Shown: one piece after another, positions 1 to 6,291 of the stretch
Layout of the letters: each line of letters begins with the position of its first letter
How positions within the stretch are numbered: the first letter of the stretch is position 1
Made by a program: the position numbers and the translations under genes
Notes under the pieces: model-generated
Databases searched by the model: none
What the model saw: the letters and a program-made list of their open reading frames with translations, nothing else
Told to the model about the DNA's origin: nothing
Source of the DNA: a virus
Reading direction: 5' to 3' (one strand)
IMG/VR virus record: IMGVR_UViG_3300037010_002203
Span: 1 to 27,957 of that record
Length of the DNA: 27,957 bases

Positions 1-289
1 CCAACCGTAGAATGCTTGACTTCCGCTGAGCAGTCGTGATGAAGTTCTCATGGCTGACCATGTCAACCCGGTACGCGAGCTGCTCCGCGGTGTACGCAAA
101 GAGCTGCAGGAGCATCATGAGCTCCGACGACAGAATCAAGTCATTGAAGACTTCCGCGTAGTAGATGCGAAGGTAATCGATCAGGGACTGCTCAATCGTC
201 GCCGCATCGAACGAGGTGAAGTTCACCTGCGCGAAAGCGTCGTAGATCTTGGTCCATGATTCAGCAGAGTTCGTATTCCGGAAGGCCAT
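1..289 (-). CDS. Baseplate wedge protein gp6-like (N-terminal part, cut by window edge)
   Basis: The start codon lies at 289-287 and the frame is open to the left edge, so only the first 96 residues are visible. The stretch SLIDYLRIYYAEVFNDLI, followed by a hydrophobic helix and then AYRVDMVSHENFITTAQ, is the pattern seen at the N-terminus of T4-superfamily gp6 proteins, which form the ring of the baseplate wedge. It follows the GNAT-like gene with a 26-base gap that holds a TAAATA-type octamer, so it may have its own late promoter. Only a weak GGGAA precedes the ATG. The family call is fairly firm even though the gene is partial. Confidence 0.8.
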   Translation of the reverse strand, partial: MAFRNTNSAESWTKIYDAFAQVNFTSFDAATIEQSLIDYLRIYYAEVFNDLILSSELMMLLQLFAYTAEQLAYRVDMVSHENFITTAQRKSSILRL

Positions 290-311
290 GTAGTTCCCGA
301 TAGGTTATTGG

Positions 312-319
312 GTATTTAC
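312..319 (-). promoter_or_regulatory. Candidate late promoter GTAAATAC upstream of gp6-like gene
   Basis: On the minus strand GTAAATAC lies 23 bases before the gp6-like start codon and includes the TAA stop of the preceding gene. T4 late promoters are TATAAATA and are read by gp55, and a gp55 homologue is encoded at 14535. The same core occurs before gp25, the hub operon, and the genes at 15525 and 20358. Confidence 0.45.
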
Positions 320-1041
320 GTCGGGAGCTGGGAGTCCGGAATTGAGCCCTTCTTTACCAACCACATGCGCCACGCGCCGGGGCGATTGCGGAAGCCAAAG
401 CGGCGCAGGAACTTTTGAATCTCCTTCATGAGCTCTTCATCGCTCTTTGGAGAGCTTTCATTTGCATCGAAGTGCGGACATGGATCGCCAAAAATCAACT
501 CAGCTTCCTGTGCCTCCTTCGACGCCAGGAACTTCTTCATCATCGCGGAACCATGCCCCTGCCCAGGCTCCTTCATCGAGAGCACTGAGAACTCAAGGAC
601 CTTCTTCGGATCATACCCGGCCGGCAGGTATCCTTCATGCTCTTCCTCCTCAAGATCCGGCTTCCAAGACCATTCAGCGTACCCCGTCTCGTCCTGAATC
701 TCCCCTTCGCTGAGACTCTTACGCAAGCCGAGCTCCCGCTGAACCCCGGCCATTACGAGCGCCCAGTACTTCAAGTTCTTCCGGTCGAAGCGCTTCTTCT
801 GTTCGTCCCAGAGCTTTTCGACGGTCTCAGGGGAGACATTAGCAGCCCGGGCCAAGTTCTTGATCTTCGTGTCGAAGCCGGAATTGCCAGGGGGCTTTCG
901 AGGAGCTGGAGCAGCCCGGCCGGCATCTTTTAGGGTCAAAAGGGAGCCCGGGGAGCGCTCGCCAGAGATGATAGGGTCCGAGCGCTTCATGCGGCCCTCG
1001 GAGAGAGGAGAGAAGACCTGGGAAAGTTCAGCGAGCTTCAT
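316..1041 (-). CDS. GNAT-like acetyltransferase domain protein with MKLAEL N-terminus
   Basis: A 241-residue protein in what look like three parts. Residues 1-50 are a basic, Pro/Ala-rich leader starting MKLAELSQVF, with LSE-G at 13-16, which fits the (L/I)-x-E cleavage rule of T4-type prohead protease. Residues 58-107 hold a helical module (NVSPETVEKLWDEQKKRF, then YWALVMAGVQRELGL) like one I recall from tailed-phage virion-associated proteins. Residues 155-241 look like a GNAT fold, with a GQGHGSAMM acetyl-CoA loop near 160-168 and an RFGFRNRPGAWRMWLVKKG ending. The substrate is unknown. A virion or prohead location is inferred from the N-terminus and the baseplate neighbours. The start has only weak Shine-Dalgarno support (AGGA 9 bases upstream). 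Confidence 0.6.
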   Translation of the reverse strand: MKLAELSQVFSPLSEGRMKRSDPIISGERSPGSLLTLKDAGRAAPAPRKPPGNSGFDTKIKNLARAANVSPETVEKLWDEQKKRFDRKNLKYWALVMAGVQRELGLRKSLSEGEIQDETGYAEWSWKPDLEEEEHEGYLPAGYDPKKVLEFSVLSMKEPGQGHGSAMMKKFLASKEAQEAELIFGDPCPHFDANESSPKSDEELMKEIQKFLRRFGFRNRPGAWRMWLVKKGSIPDSQLPT

Positions 1042-1114
1042 GAGAGAATCCTAGGTAGAAATTATTGACTCGGGATGATTTGAGACTGGGCCGGTGGCAC
1101 CTTCTGGAACTGCT

Positions 1115-1232
1115 CCCAGGGGCCTCGTTGGAGAGCAAAGGACCCCTGGGCCGGCCTGAACAATGAGGCCCCCGGCCGGGTCATTTCCCTATCCGCCCTT
1201 GCTGGTGCTGGCAGGGGCCCAGCGGGCCCCTG
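1115..1232. repeat. Cluster of GC-rich palindromes between two minus-strand genes
   Basis: Three inverted repeats are packed into about 120 bases. CCCAGGGG (1115-1122) pairs with CCCCTGGG (1143-1150). GACCC plus GGCCGG near 1141-1156 pairs with CCGGCCGGGTC near 1175-1185, with a 3-base bulge. CAGGGGCCC (1212-1220) pairs with GGGCCCCTG (1224-1232) across a 3-base loop. All are variants of one CCCAGGGGCC word. The last lies inside the 3' end of the 1181-1651 gene. No T-run follows, so a simple intrinsic terminator is not obvious; mRNA processing or attenuation is possible. Confidence 0.55.
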
Positions 1233-1651
1233 GCCATCGTAAACCGTACCTCACCGTGAAACTCGTCCTCAACCGTTGTCCAGCCTTTGCCAAAGCGCTT
1301 TACGAGCTTGCGGTAAAGACCAGCACGGTTCTCCTTGTCATCAGCCACGGCGGTAAACACGAGCTCTTCCGGGTCCTTGTCCTTGATGAACTCTTTTACC
1401 GAGGTCAGGACAAATTGAAAGACTTTCAGCTCATCTCCTGCACCGGTGTTGTCAAATCGTAAGGTTACTTTACCAGTCGAGTCAGGTTGATACTGCACGA
1501 AACTCAACTCCCACCGGCCGGCTCTGTCCAACACCGCGTCGAAGGCGTAGTGCTTGCCGTTGATTGTTGCAATGCTTCGGTGGGTAATCAAGCCGTCATG
1601 GTGCTTGATTTTACCAGCGTAAGGGGTGTTGAGTAGCTCTTGGAGTTTCAT
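1181..1651 (-). CDS. Phage protein, paralogue A of a tandem pair
   Basis: A 156-residue protein clearly paralogous to the next gene upstream (1648-2109). Both begin MKLxELL, both carry a central F(Q/S)FVLT(S/C) helix start, then a strand 'ELVFTAVADDKENRAGLY' followed by RKLVKRF and a glycine-tryptophan. The (S/G)LYRKLVKRF block near residues 110-120 is common in small T4-like phage proteins of unknown function. The paralogues diverge at the C-terminus: this copy ends in a Gly/Pro/Gln tail encoded by a palindrome, whereas the other ends in a charged tail. The start overlaps the upstream stop (ATGA), so translation is probably coupled. The function is not recognised. Confidence 0.7.
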   Translation of the reverse strand: MKLQELLNTPYAGKIKHHDGLITHRSIATINGKHYAFDAVLDRAGRWELSFVQYQPDSTGKVTLRFDNTGAGDELKVFQFVLTSVKEFIKDKDPEELVFTAVADDKENRAGLYRKLVKRFGKGWTTVEDEFHGEVRFTMARGPLGPCQHQQGRIGK

Positions 1652-2109
1652 GCCTCACCCCCTAGATCGCGGACTGGCCGAACCTTCTTGGTCAGCGTGA
1701 ATTGGACTTCAATCGATCCATCGTCTTCACTGAGCTCCCAGCCAGCAGCAAAGCGCTTTACCAGCTTTCGGTACAGCGAGACGCGAGCCGGGTTGCTCTT
1801 GTCCGCGGTGAAGCTAATCGTTGTTGGGGCTTGCGCAGCAATCAGCTTCTCGAGACAGGTGAGCACGAAGGAGAACACTTGAAATTCATGTCCAGTGCCG
1901 GTTGTACCGTGCTTCAGCGCATCATCATCAGCCGCGTTCTCGTCTTGATTTGCTTGCGCGAATGAGAACGCCCAGCCGTACCGCGACTTGCTAGCGTTGA
2001 AGATGTACGCTTCTCCAACGATCTCGGTTTCGTACCAGACGGCGGTGCTTGAGTTCCGAACAGTCTTGATTTCGCCCTTGTACGGAGCTAGGAGTTCAGT
2101 GAGCTTCAT
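1648..2109 (-). CDS. Phage protein, paralogue B of a tandem pair
   Basis: A 153-residue protein, upstream partner of the 1181-1651 gene. It starts MKLTELLAPYKGEIKTV and shares the order N-terminal tag, beta-rich middle, VFSFVLTCLEKLI helix, TISFTADKSNPARVSLYRKL strand-helix and a short acidic C-terminal strand. I see no catalytic motif. The start lies two bases after the stop of a 40-residue ORF, and the gene ends in an ATGA overlap with its paralogue, so the three form one translational unit downstream of gp25. A local gene duplication is the simplest origin of the pair. Confidence 0.72.
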   Translation of the reverse strand: MKLTELLAPYKGEIKTVRNSSTAVWYETEIVGEAYIFNASKSRYGWAFSFAQANQDENAADDDALKHGTTGTGHEFQVFSFVLTCLEKLIAAQAPTTISFTADKSNPARVSLYRKLVKRFAAGWELSEDDGSIEVQFTLTKKVRPVRDLGGEA

Positions 2110-2111
2110 GA

Positions 2112-2234
2112 TCAGTCCTTGAAAAGCACTTGACAGTGCTTGATTTGAGCATCGTCAAGACTGTATAGCTTGCGGGCGGTTGCGCGCTCGAGACCGTTGA
2201 ACGCGAGCACATGCGCTTGCTCTTGGAGCTTCAT
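2112..2234 (-). CDS. Small 40-residue protein with MKLQE N-terminus
   Basis: A short ORF of 40 codons between gp25 and the paralogue pair. Its ATG overlaps the gp25 stop (ATGA) and its TGA is two bases before the next ATG, so it is packed exactly as a real gene would be. The product starts MKLQEQAHVL and looks like two helices (residues 2-14 and 28-40) joined by ERATARKLYSLDDAQI. It shares its first residues with three neighbours. The function is unknown. Confidence 0.6.
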   Translation of the reverse strand: MKLQEQAHVLAFNGLERATARKLYSLDDAQIKHCQVLFKD

Positions 2235-2617
2235 GAGACGCTCGAGATCGTGAGTTTCAACGTCTCAGTGACATCCAGCTCTAGGTACTGCAGGTCAACA
2301 AAGGCAAAGATCGCGTTGTTGTCTGGCGCCGCTTGCACGGACATCGCGATAAGCTTCACACGAGGATCGTAGTCGACGACCTTGGTGATGTCGTCACGGA
2401 TGATGTTGATTGTTTTCTCATCCAGCGGTTCGAACGCGAGCAAAGGGAGGCGTGTTCCAAAGTTCGGTTGATTCACTCGCTCGCCTGGGATCGTGTACAG
2501 GTGATTCAAGAGGTCCCGCTTCACGAGCTCTTGATTTGTGAGCATCATGCCCTTGGCACGGTTGGTGAGATAGGAGGCGGTGCTGAAGCCGCGGTAGATG
2601 GGGAGCTTTGTTTTCAT
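2231..2617 (-). CDS. Baseplate wedge subunit gp25-like
   Basis: A 128-residue protein of the GpW/gp25 family, a wedge component at the sheath-contacting side of the baseplate and related to type VI secretion TssE. The diagnostic block is IPGERVNQPNFGTRLPLL at residues 43-60 followed by FEPLDE. The N-terminus (RGFSTASYLTNRAKGM) and the C-terminal strand-rich part are also as expected, and the length is close to T4 gp25 (132). The start ATG at 2617 is the second of two copies of a 17-bp duplication. The better ribosome-binding site (CGAGGA) lies before the first copy, so translation may be coupled through a 6-residue leader. Confidence 0.9.
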   Translation of the reverse strand: MKTKLPIYRGFSTASYLTNRAKGMMLTNQELVKRDLLNHLYTIPGERVNQPNFGTRLPLLAFEPLDEKTINIIRDDITKVVDYDPRVKLIAMSVQAAPDNNAIFAFVDLQYLELDVTETLKLTISSVS

Positions 2618-2634
2618 GGGAGCTTTGTTTTCAT
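2601..2634 (-). repeat. Exact 17-bp tandem duplication over the gp25 start codon
   Basis: The 17-mer ATGAAAACAAAGCTCCC (minus strand) is present twice without interruption, at 2634-2618 and 2617-2601. The first copy encodes MKTKLP and then hits TGA, which overlaps the ATG of the second copy (the real gp25 start). The GAGGA ribosome-binding site precedes only the first copy. Confidence 0.9.
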
Positions 2635-2654
2635 GGCAGTCCTCGTAACAAGTC

Positions 2655-2662
2655 CTATTTAG
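2655..2662 (-). promoter_or_regulatory. Candidate late promoter CTAAATAG upstream of gp25
   Basis: CTAAATAG on the minus strand lies 20 bases before the duplicated leader ATG and 37 bases before the gp25 start. It would drive gp25, the 40-residue gene, the two paralogues and perhaps the GNAT-like gene. It is one of seven TAAATA-core octamers found in the window. Confidence 0.5.
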
Positions 2663-2708
2663 GCTGCAGCGGTTACAGTTCTGCGTGTACGCCAGGAGTT
2701 GTTGATGT

Positions 2709-2714
2709 TAGAAT
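2709..2714 (+). promoter_or_regulatory. Extended -10 box TGT-TAGAAT
   Basis: TAGAAT preceded by TGT gives an extended -10 element with no clear -35. The last base of the hexamer is 7 bases before the ATG of the 41-residue gene, so the predicted start of transcription falls on or next to that ATG. Confidence 0.5.
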
Positions 2715-2720
2715 GACATC

Positions 2721-2846
2721 ATGAACGCTGCCCTCCGACTCCTCGCTGCACATCAAGTGCTCCTGGCCATGAGGGCCGCGTACCGACAGCACGCGCAGTT
2801 CAGCCACATCCCTGGCGGTTTTTACGCGCATCTGAACAGGATCTAG
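2721..2846 (+). CDS. Small 41-residue protein
   Basis: An ORF of 41 codons, beginning MNAALRLLAAHQVLLAM and ending YAHLNRI with a TAG stop. The N-terminal half is an amphipathic or weakly hydrophobic helix; the rest is Arg/His-rich. There is no Shine-Dalgarno sequence, and the -10 box is so close that the mRNA would be leaderless. It is the first plus-strand gene of the accessory block, divergent from gp25. No family is recognised. Confidence 0.5.
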   Translation: MNAALRLLAAHQVLLAMRAAYRQHAQFSHIPGGFYAHLNRI

Positions 2847-2848
2847 GT

Positions 2849-2854
2849 TAGAAT
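2849..2854 (+). promoter_or_regulatory. -10 box TAGAAT before the 2861 gene
   Basis: GGTTAGAATAG starts immediately after the stop of the preceding gene. The hexamer ends 7 bases before the ATG at 2861, the same spacing as at the previous gene, again implying little or no 5' leader. Confidence 0.5.
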
Positions 2855-2860
2855 AGTCCT

Positions 2861-3157
2861 ATGCACCAATGCCAATGCCAATGCCACCAGATCGGCGGTC
2901 CGTTCATCGCCGAAGATCCCGACTGTCCGGTTCATGGGCGTGACGCTCAGCGCGCCGCCTCGCACCGGGCCGAGATCATCCGCTGCGGGCCGCTGGCGGT
3001 CGGTGAGGATGACGCGGGGGCAGTCGAGGCGGCGCGCGGTGCGAGTCAACGCGGCAGTGTTCGCGCTCGAGCGCGAGCGAACCCTCAATTTCCACTCGCG
3101 GCCGCCACGGTAAACGAGCGCCGCGTGCACAAAGAAACCGAAGGAGCTTCCGAATGA
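2861..3157 (+). CDS. Small Cys/His-rich phage protein
   Basis: A 98-residue ORF. The N-terminus MHQCQCQCHQIGG followed by DPDCPVHG has four cysteines and two to three histidines within 25 residues and looks like a compact zinc-binding knuckle. The QC repeats come from three copies of CAATGC. The remainder is Ala/Arg-rich with no recognisable fold and may not be well conserved. The stop overlaps the next ATG (ATGA), which supports the frame. A role is not known. Confidence 0.55.
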   Translation: MHQCQCQCHQIGGPFIAEDPDCPVHGRDAQRAASHRAEIIRCGPLAVGEDDAGAVEAARGASQRGSVRARARANPQFPLAAATVNERRVHKETEGASE

Positions 3158-3354
3158 CCCGACAATCCTGGCCCGTGCTCATCCGCACGACAGTCATCAC
3201 CGGCAATGGCTGTGCCGTCGCGCAGACCATCGAGCATCTCGAGACGCAGGACGACGCGGACGAGTGCATCGCGGCCATCAATGGCCGGCGCGACCCGTCC
3301 CCGTACACCACGACCACGGCGCTCCGCCTGTTCACCGATGAGGAGTTCACCTGA
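3154..3354 (+). CDS. Small phage protein, 66 residues
   Basis: It starts MTRQSWPVLIRTTVITG with AAGGAG seven bases before the ATG, a good ribosome-binding site. The product looks like a small alpha/beta protein (two strands, then an acidic helix ETQDDADECIAAING, then a short tail). It overlaps its upstream neighbour by four bases and its downstream neighbour by one (TGATG), so it sits in a coupled operon with 2861 and 3354. The function is unknown. Confidence 0.6.
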   Translation: MTRQSWPVLIRTTVITGNGCAVAQTIEHLETQDDADECIAAINGRRDPSPYTTTTALRLFTDEEFT

Positions 3355-3617
3355 TGTCCTGGCCTCTGATTGTGATCTGGGCGTACGTCCTGGTCATGGG
3401 CGGCGTTCTCCTCTTTACAGATGACGGTGGCCATCGCACCTGGAGCAAGATGTCGGAACTGAACACCCCAGTCACGATCTTCGAGCTCGTGAACGGCCAG
3501 CCCCTGCGAGACGTGACTCTCGGCGAGCTCTTCAACCGGCTGCAGGAGCACGTGCTGTTCACCATCCTGGAGCACGGTCGCCTCGGCGTGCAGTTCGCGG
3601 CTCGCGACGTGTTCTGA
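3354..3617 (+). CDS. Small predicted membrane protein, 87 residues
   Basis: Residues 2-21 (SWPLIVIWAYVLVMGGVLLF) form one hydrophobic segment that fits a membrane-spanning helix or signal anchor. The rest is soluble, with an acidic turn and a helix TLGELFNRLQEHVLFTILEH. Inner-membrane location is inferred. It shares one base with the previous gene. No family is recognised. Confidence 0.55.
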   Translation: MSWPLIVIWAYVLVMGGVLLFTDDGGHRTWSKMSELNTPVTIFELVNGQPLRDVTLGELFNRLQEHVLFTILEHGRLGVQFAARDVF

Positions 3618-3619
3618 AC

Positions 3620-3883
3620 ATGCAGACCTGGATCGGAGAGCATAACTTCGATCACTACCGCAGCTGGTACAACATCGTCTTCGACTTCACCATGGAACGG
3701 AAATGAGCACGTCTCCGCCTGCCTGATCGGGTCAGCCGGCAAGAAGGGCACGGTCATCGAGCTCCTGCCTTGCGGCCTGGGACGCCGAAGAAACGAGAGG
3801 TCTTCGTTGGCCCGATCGAAGACGAACCAGGGTCGCCTGTTCAAGGCGAAGGTGTAGCGGTGAAGAGCCTTGCATCGCCCTGA
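3620..3883 (+). pseudogene. Probable frameshifted small gene
   Basis: A clean ORF of 28 codons (3620-3706) encodes MQTWIGEHNFDHYRSWYNI then VFDFTMERK and stops. Protein-like sequence continues in other frames: EHVSACLIGSAGKKGTVIEL from 3705, then EVFVGPIEDEPGSPVQGEG in a third frame to a TGA at 3881-3883. The order suggests one gene of about 85 codons disrupted by at least two indels. An alternative is a true 28-residue protein followed by non-coding DNA. No functional family is assigned. Confidence 0.4.
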
Positions 3884-3945
3884 ACCGAGGTGAGCCGGGC
3901 TTCACCTGGTGTCGCGGCGACACATCCCCTAACACAAGGAAGATC

Positions 3946-4626
3946 ATGACAGAACTGACGCGCTACGACGTCGACATGGACGGCTCAATGGAACCATGCG
4001 AAGATGGGCGTTGGGTCCGATACGACGATCTCGACCGCACCAAGACCGAGCAGATCGCGGACGTCGAGTACTACCGCGCGCTGCTCCTGCTCGCCGGGAT
4101 CGAGTACACCAGCGAGCACAAGCTCGAGAACGGGTACACCCCTGGCCGTGGCGGCGTCCAACCATGGCTGCTCGCCATGACGGCTTGGGGCCCGCTCACC
4201 ATCGGCTGGCGGAAGCGCGTCATCGACATCGACTGGCAAACGAGCAAGTACCCCGCGATCCTTATCGAGCCGCCCGAGGAGTACATCACGCACGCGCCTG
4301 GCTTCATCCACTGCTACGGGTACGAGCAGGCGATCCGCGCGCTGAAGGCCTTGAAGCTGCAGTTCGAGCGCCATGTGTACTACGACTCGCTCGGGGAACC
4401 GAAGAAATCCGAGGAGATCGCACGCCTGAAGAAGAGCGAGGCTGATGAGCGGCCCAAGGGCTCGATTACCGTCACCCGCGAGGAACTGTACGGGCAGCCA
4501 AGCATGCGGCTACTGAACGCGACCGAAGGAATTCACACGCCGGCGGCAGCTTGCGAGTACCTCTGCTCGGAGTGCCAGGAGCTCGGTGATTACTGCATGC
4601 GTGTGCCGAACCCGCTGAACACTTGA
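3946..4626 (+). CDS. Phage accessory protein, 226 residues
   Basis: AAGGAAG five bases before the ATG supports the start. The N-terminal stretch RYDVDMDGSMEPCEDGRWVR is the tyrosine/aspartate-rich patch often found at the start of small phage proteins of the Ea22-like group. The middle is rich in Trp/Tyr and aliphatic strands. A Lys/Glu-rich helix lies near residues 145-165, and the C-terminus (residues 197-217) has CEYLCSECQELGDYC, four cysteines that could bind metal. No catalytic motif is evident. It is not overlapped with its neighbours. Confidence 0.65.
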   Translation: MTELTRYDVDMDGSMEPCEDGRWVRYDDLDRTKTEQIADVEYYRALLLLAGIEYTSEHKLENGYTPGRGGVQPWLLAMTAWGPLTIGWRKRVIDIDWQTSKYPAILIEPPEEYITHAPGFIHCYGYEQAIRALKALKLQFERHVYYDSLGEPKKSEEIARLKKSEADERPKGSITVTREELYGQPSMRLLNATEGIHTPAAACEYLCSECQELGDYCMRVPNPLNT

Positions 4627-4695
4627 ACCCAGAATCTCGAGTGCCCTTCGGCTCGCGCCAGGCTTAAGATCACCTTCACCTCACCGAAAGCTCGC

Positions 4696-5460
4696 ATGTC
4701 TGAAACCCTGCAAGATCTCTTGGACTACGACCCCATTCAAGCTGTCGAGGACCTGACGCGCGGCGGCTTGATGAGCCAAGCCGATCGGGAGCTCCTGACC
4801 CTGATGTTCGCGCTCGAACACAACAAGCGCAAGGACGCGGCCCTGAACGCGCTGGACGACACGACGTACTCGAATGACGTGCAGAAGTACCTGCGCGTGC
4901 TCAGTGAGCTCGGGCTCGAGCAAGTCGCCGCGTTGCCGTTCACCCCGGTTCGCGGGGGCTACGAGCGCGAAGAGGGGTACAAGCCGCGGCATGAGACCCA
5001 ATACATCTTCGCGCGCCGAGACGGCCTGCTGCTGATGTTCGACACATTTCATGAGACGAGCGTGAACAGCTCGAAGTTGTACTACGCGTGGCAACCGACC
5101 TCGGAGTCCCCGCACCGTGTCACGAGCTCCGGTGGCTGGCACTGCCCGACCGGCTGGACTGACGACCACAAGGTCCCGGCCGACGCGGTCTGGGTCGGTG
5201 AGCATGACGCAAGGGTCGGGCTGCGGCACACGCTCTCGGGCCTCCAGGAGGGCGGCCGGTTCATTTCGCCGTGGCCGGTGCAGAACCATGCACGGTTCAT
5301 CTGGTGTTGCCACTACGGCGACCTGCAGAACCTGAGCTATGGTGACGAGGGGTACGAGCCCGCCATCAAGGCCGCGAACCAGCGGGTGTGGAACGCGATG
5401 CCTGATTGGGTGAAGGCGTTCACGCAGCACGTGCCGTTCTCGGCTGGAAGGAACGGCTGA
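4696..5460 (+). CDS. Phage accessory protein, 254 residues
   Basis: An ORF starting MSETLQDLLDYDPIQAVEDL; no Shine-Dalgarno sequence is seen, but the start is preceded by a TAAGAT hexamer near 4664. Residues 1-60 look helical; the rest is rich in Trp, Tyr and His with many turns, typical of a compact beta-rich protein. A 282-codon ORF on the opposite strand covers the same DNA, but its composition (Arg/Val-rich) is that of a shadow. One base separates the stop from the next gene's ATG. The function is unknown. Confidence 0.6.
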   Translation: MSETLQDLLDYDPIQAVEDLTRGGLMSQADRELLTLMFALEHNKRKDAALNALDDTTYSNDVQKYLRVLSELGLEQVAALPFTPVRGGYEREEGYKPRHETQYIFARRDGLLLMFDTFHETSVNSSKLYYAWQPTSESPHRVTSSGGWHCPTGWTDDHKVPADAVWVGEHDARVGLRHTLSGLQEGGRFISPWPVQNHARFIWCCHYGDLQNLSYGDEGYEPAIKAANQRVWNAMPDWVKAFTQHVPFSAGRNG

Positions 5461-5461
5461 G

Positions 5462-5614
5462 ATGCTTGGGTACTTCAAGCGACTTTTCCAGCCGCTGACC
5501 CTGGAAGAGAGCGGGGGCGATACCTTCAAAATCGTCGATGCTACAATGAAAATTGTTTACAGTGAGTCCGACTTGTTGTACAATTCCATCGTAACCCGCA
5601 CCGCCACATCATGA
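5462..5614 (+). CDS. Small 50-residue protein
   Basis: ATG one base after the upstream stop; 50 codons, starting MLGYFKRLFQPLTLEES and ending with an ATGA overlap with the 5611 gene. Its 3' half also contains two -10 boxes, including a strong -35/-10 pair, so the same DNA codes and serves as a promoter. The product looks like an amphipathic N-terminal helix and a beta hairpin. No family is recognised. Confidence 0.5.
   Translation: MLGYFKRLFQPLTLEESGGDTFKIVDATMKIVYSESDLLYNSIVTRTATS
5556..5584 (+). promoter_or_regulatory. Sigma70-type promoter TTTACA-N17-TACAAT
   Basis: TTTACA (5556-5561) and TACAAT (5579-5584) are separated by exactly 17 bases, the best-formed host-type promoter I see in the window. 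A second box, TGC-TACAAT at 5542-5547, lies just upstream. Both would transcribe the 5611 gene. Confidence 0.65.
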
Positions 5615-5860
5615 AGCTCACCAGGAAAGTTCAACAACAACTTATCAGCGAAGGTTGGACTATTCATGACGGCAAGGACTTGCCGAAGCTTCCGCTAACC
5701 ACGCGCGTGCAGATCATGTACACCGACGGTGAGACCTCGCATAGCGCTGGCTCTCCTGGCGTGCATGACAGTGCAAGACTGGTTCGACGGTTGGACTTGG
5801 GTCCCCGCCGATAGCGAGTACGCCGAACACAATATCGTCGCTTACCGCCTCATCAAGTAA
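5611..5860 (+). pseudogene. Frameshifted phage accessory gene
   Basis: The first frame runs MKLTRKVQQQLISEGWTIHD through a strand ending RVQIMYTDGETSH and then turns into Arg-rich, unnatural sequence before a stop at 5814. From about 5765 another frame reads MTVQDWFDGWTWVPADSEYA then EHNIVAYRLIK and stops at 5858-5860. The 'IVAYR' ending and the 'DG' strand belong together in a common small phage protein family, so one indel near 5740-5765 has probably split the gene. A sequencing indel cannot be excluded. Confidence 0.55.
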
Positions 5861-5918
5861 GCATCTTCCTCCTAGCCTCGAGCGTGGCGCCTCGGAGAAC
5901 AGCACCAAGAGACCTGAC

Positions 5919-6107
5919 ATGCACCTTTGCACCGCCCCCTGCTTTCCTCCCTGCGCGCATGAAGTCACGCAGAACCTGCTGAACGCGAAGAGCCGTTCAA
6001 TTCTCGGCCAGAACTGCAAGGAGCACATCGCGTCCTTGTTGGATCTTCGTGACAAGGACGGGAAGCTCACGAACGACTACTCGGCCTCGCCGCTGGAGCT
6101 CGCATGA
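5919..6107 (+). CDS. Small phage protein, 62 residues
   Basis: Starts MHLCTAPCFPPCAHEVTQNL: three cysteines and two histidines near the N-terminus could form a metal site, followed by two helices (NAKSRSILGQNCKEHIASLL and the C-terminal part). The Shine-Dalgarno match is weak (AGAGA). The stop overlaps the ATG of the next ORF (ATGA), which supports the frame. The function is unknown. Confidence 0.45.
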   Translation: MHLCTAPCFPPCAHEVTQNLLNAKSRSILGQNCKEHIASLLDLRDKDGKLTNDYSASPLELA

Positions 6108-6265
6108 ACTGGCTGCTTGCTGACGTTCTCGAACGCTTCAAGTGGTTCAATGAGAAACCGAACCGGCTCCTTGAGCTCATTCGATCGGCGAATGGAAGAC
6201 GCCACGCACTGGGCCGAACTCGAAAAACCACCGAAGGTGCAAAGTGTCTGAGCCAGAGTACTTGA
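6104..6265 (+). pseudogene. Short ORF, probably frameshifted
   Basis: ATGA overlap with the 5919 gene. The frame reads MNWLLADVLERFKWFNEKPN then RLLELIR before becoming Arg/Thr-rich and stopping at 6263-6265. An alternative frame offers RRMEDATHWAELEKPPKVQS with a stop at 6249-6251, which looks much more protein-like. A single indel near 6175-6190 would join the two into a protein of about 48 residues. Kept as a possible pseudogene; an intact 53-residue ORF is the alternative. Confidence 0.35.
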
Positions 6266-6291
6266 CTGTTGTCTACATCTGAAAGACCAAT

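Noticed and set aside
4681-5529. 282-codon ORF on the minus strand over the 4696 gene
   Set aside because: The product is Arg/Val/His-rich without natural patterning. The plus-strand ORF has ordinary protein composition and is joined to the next gene by a one-base gap, so the minus frame is a shadow.
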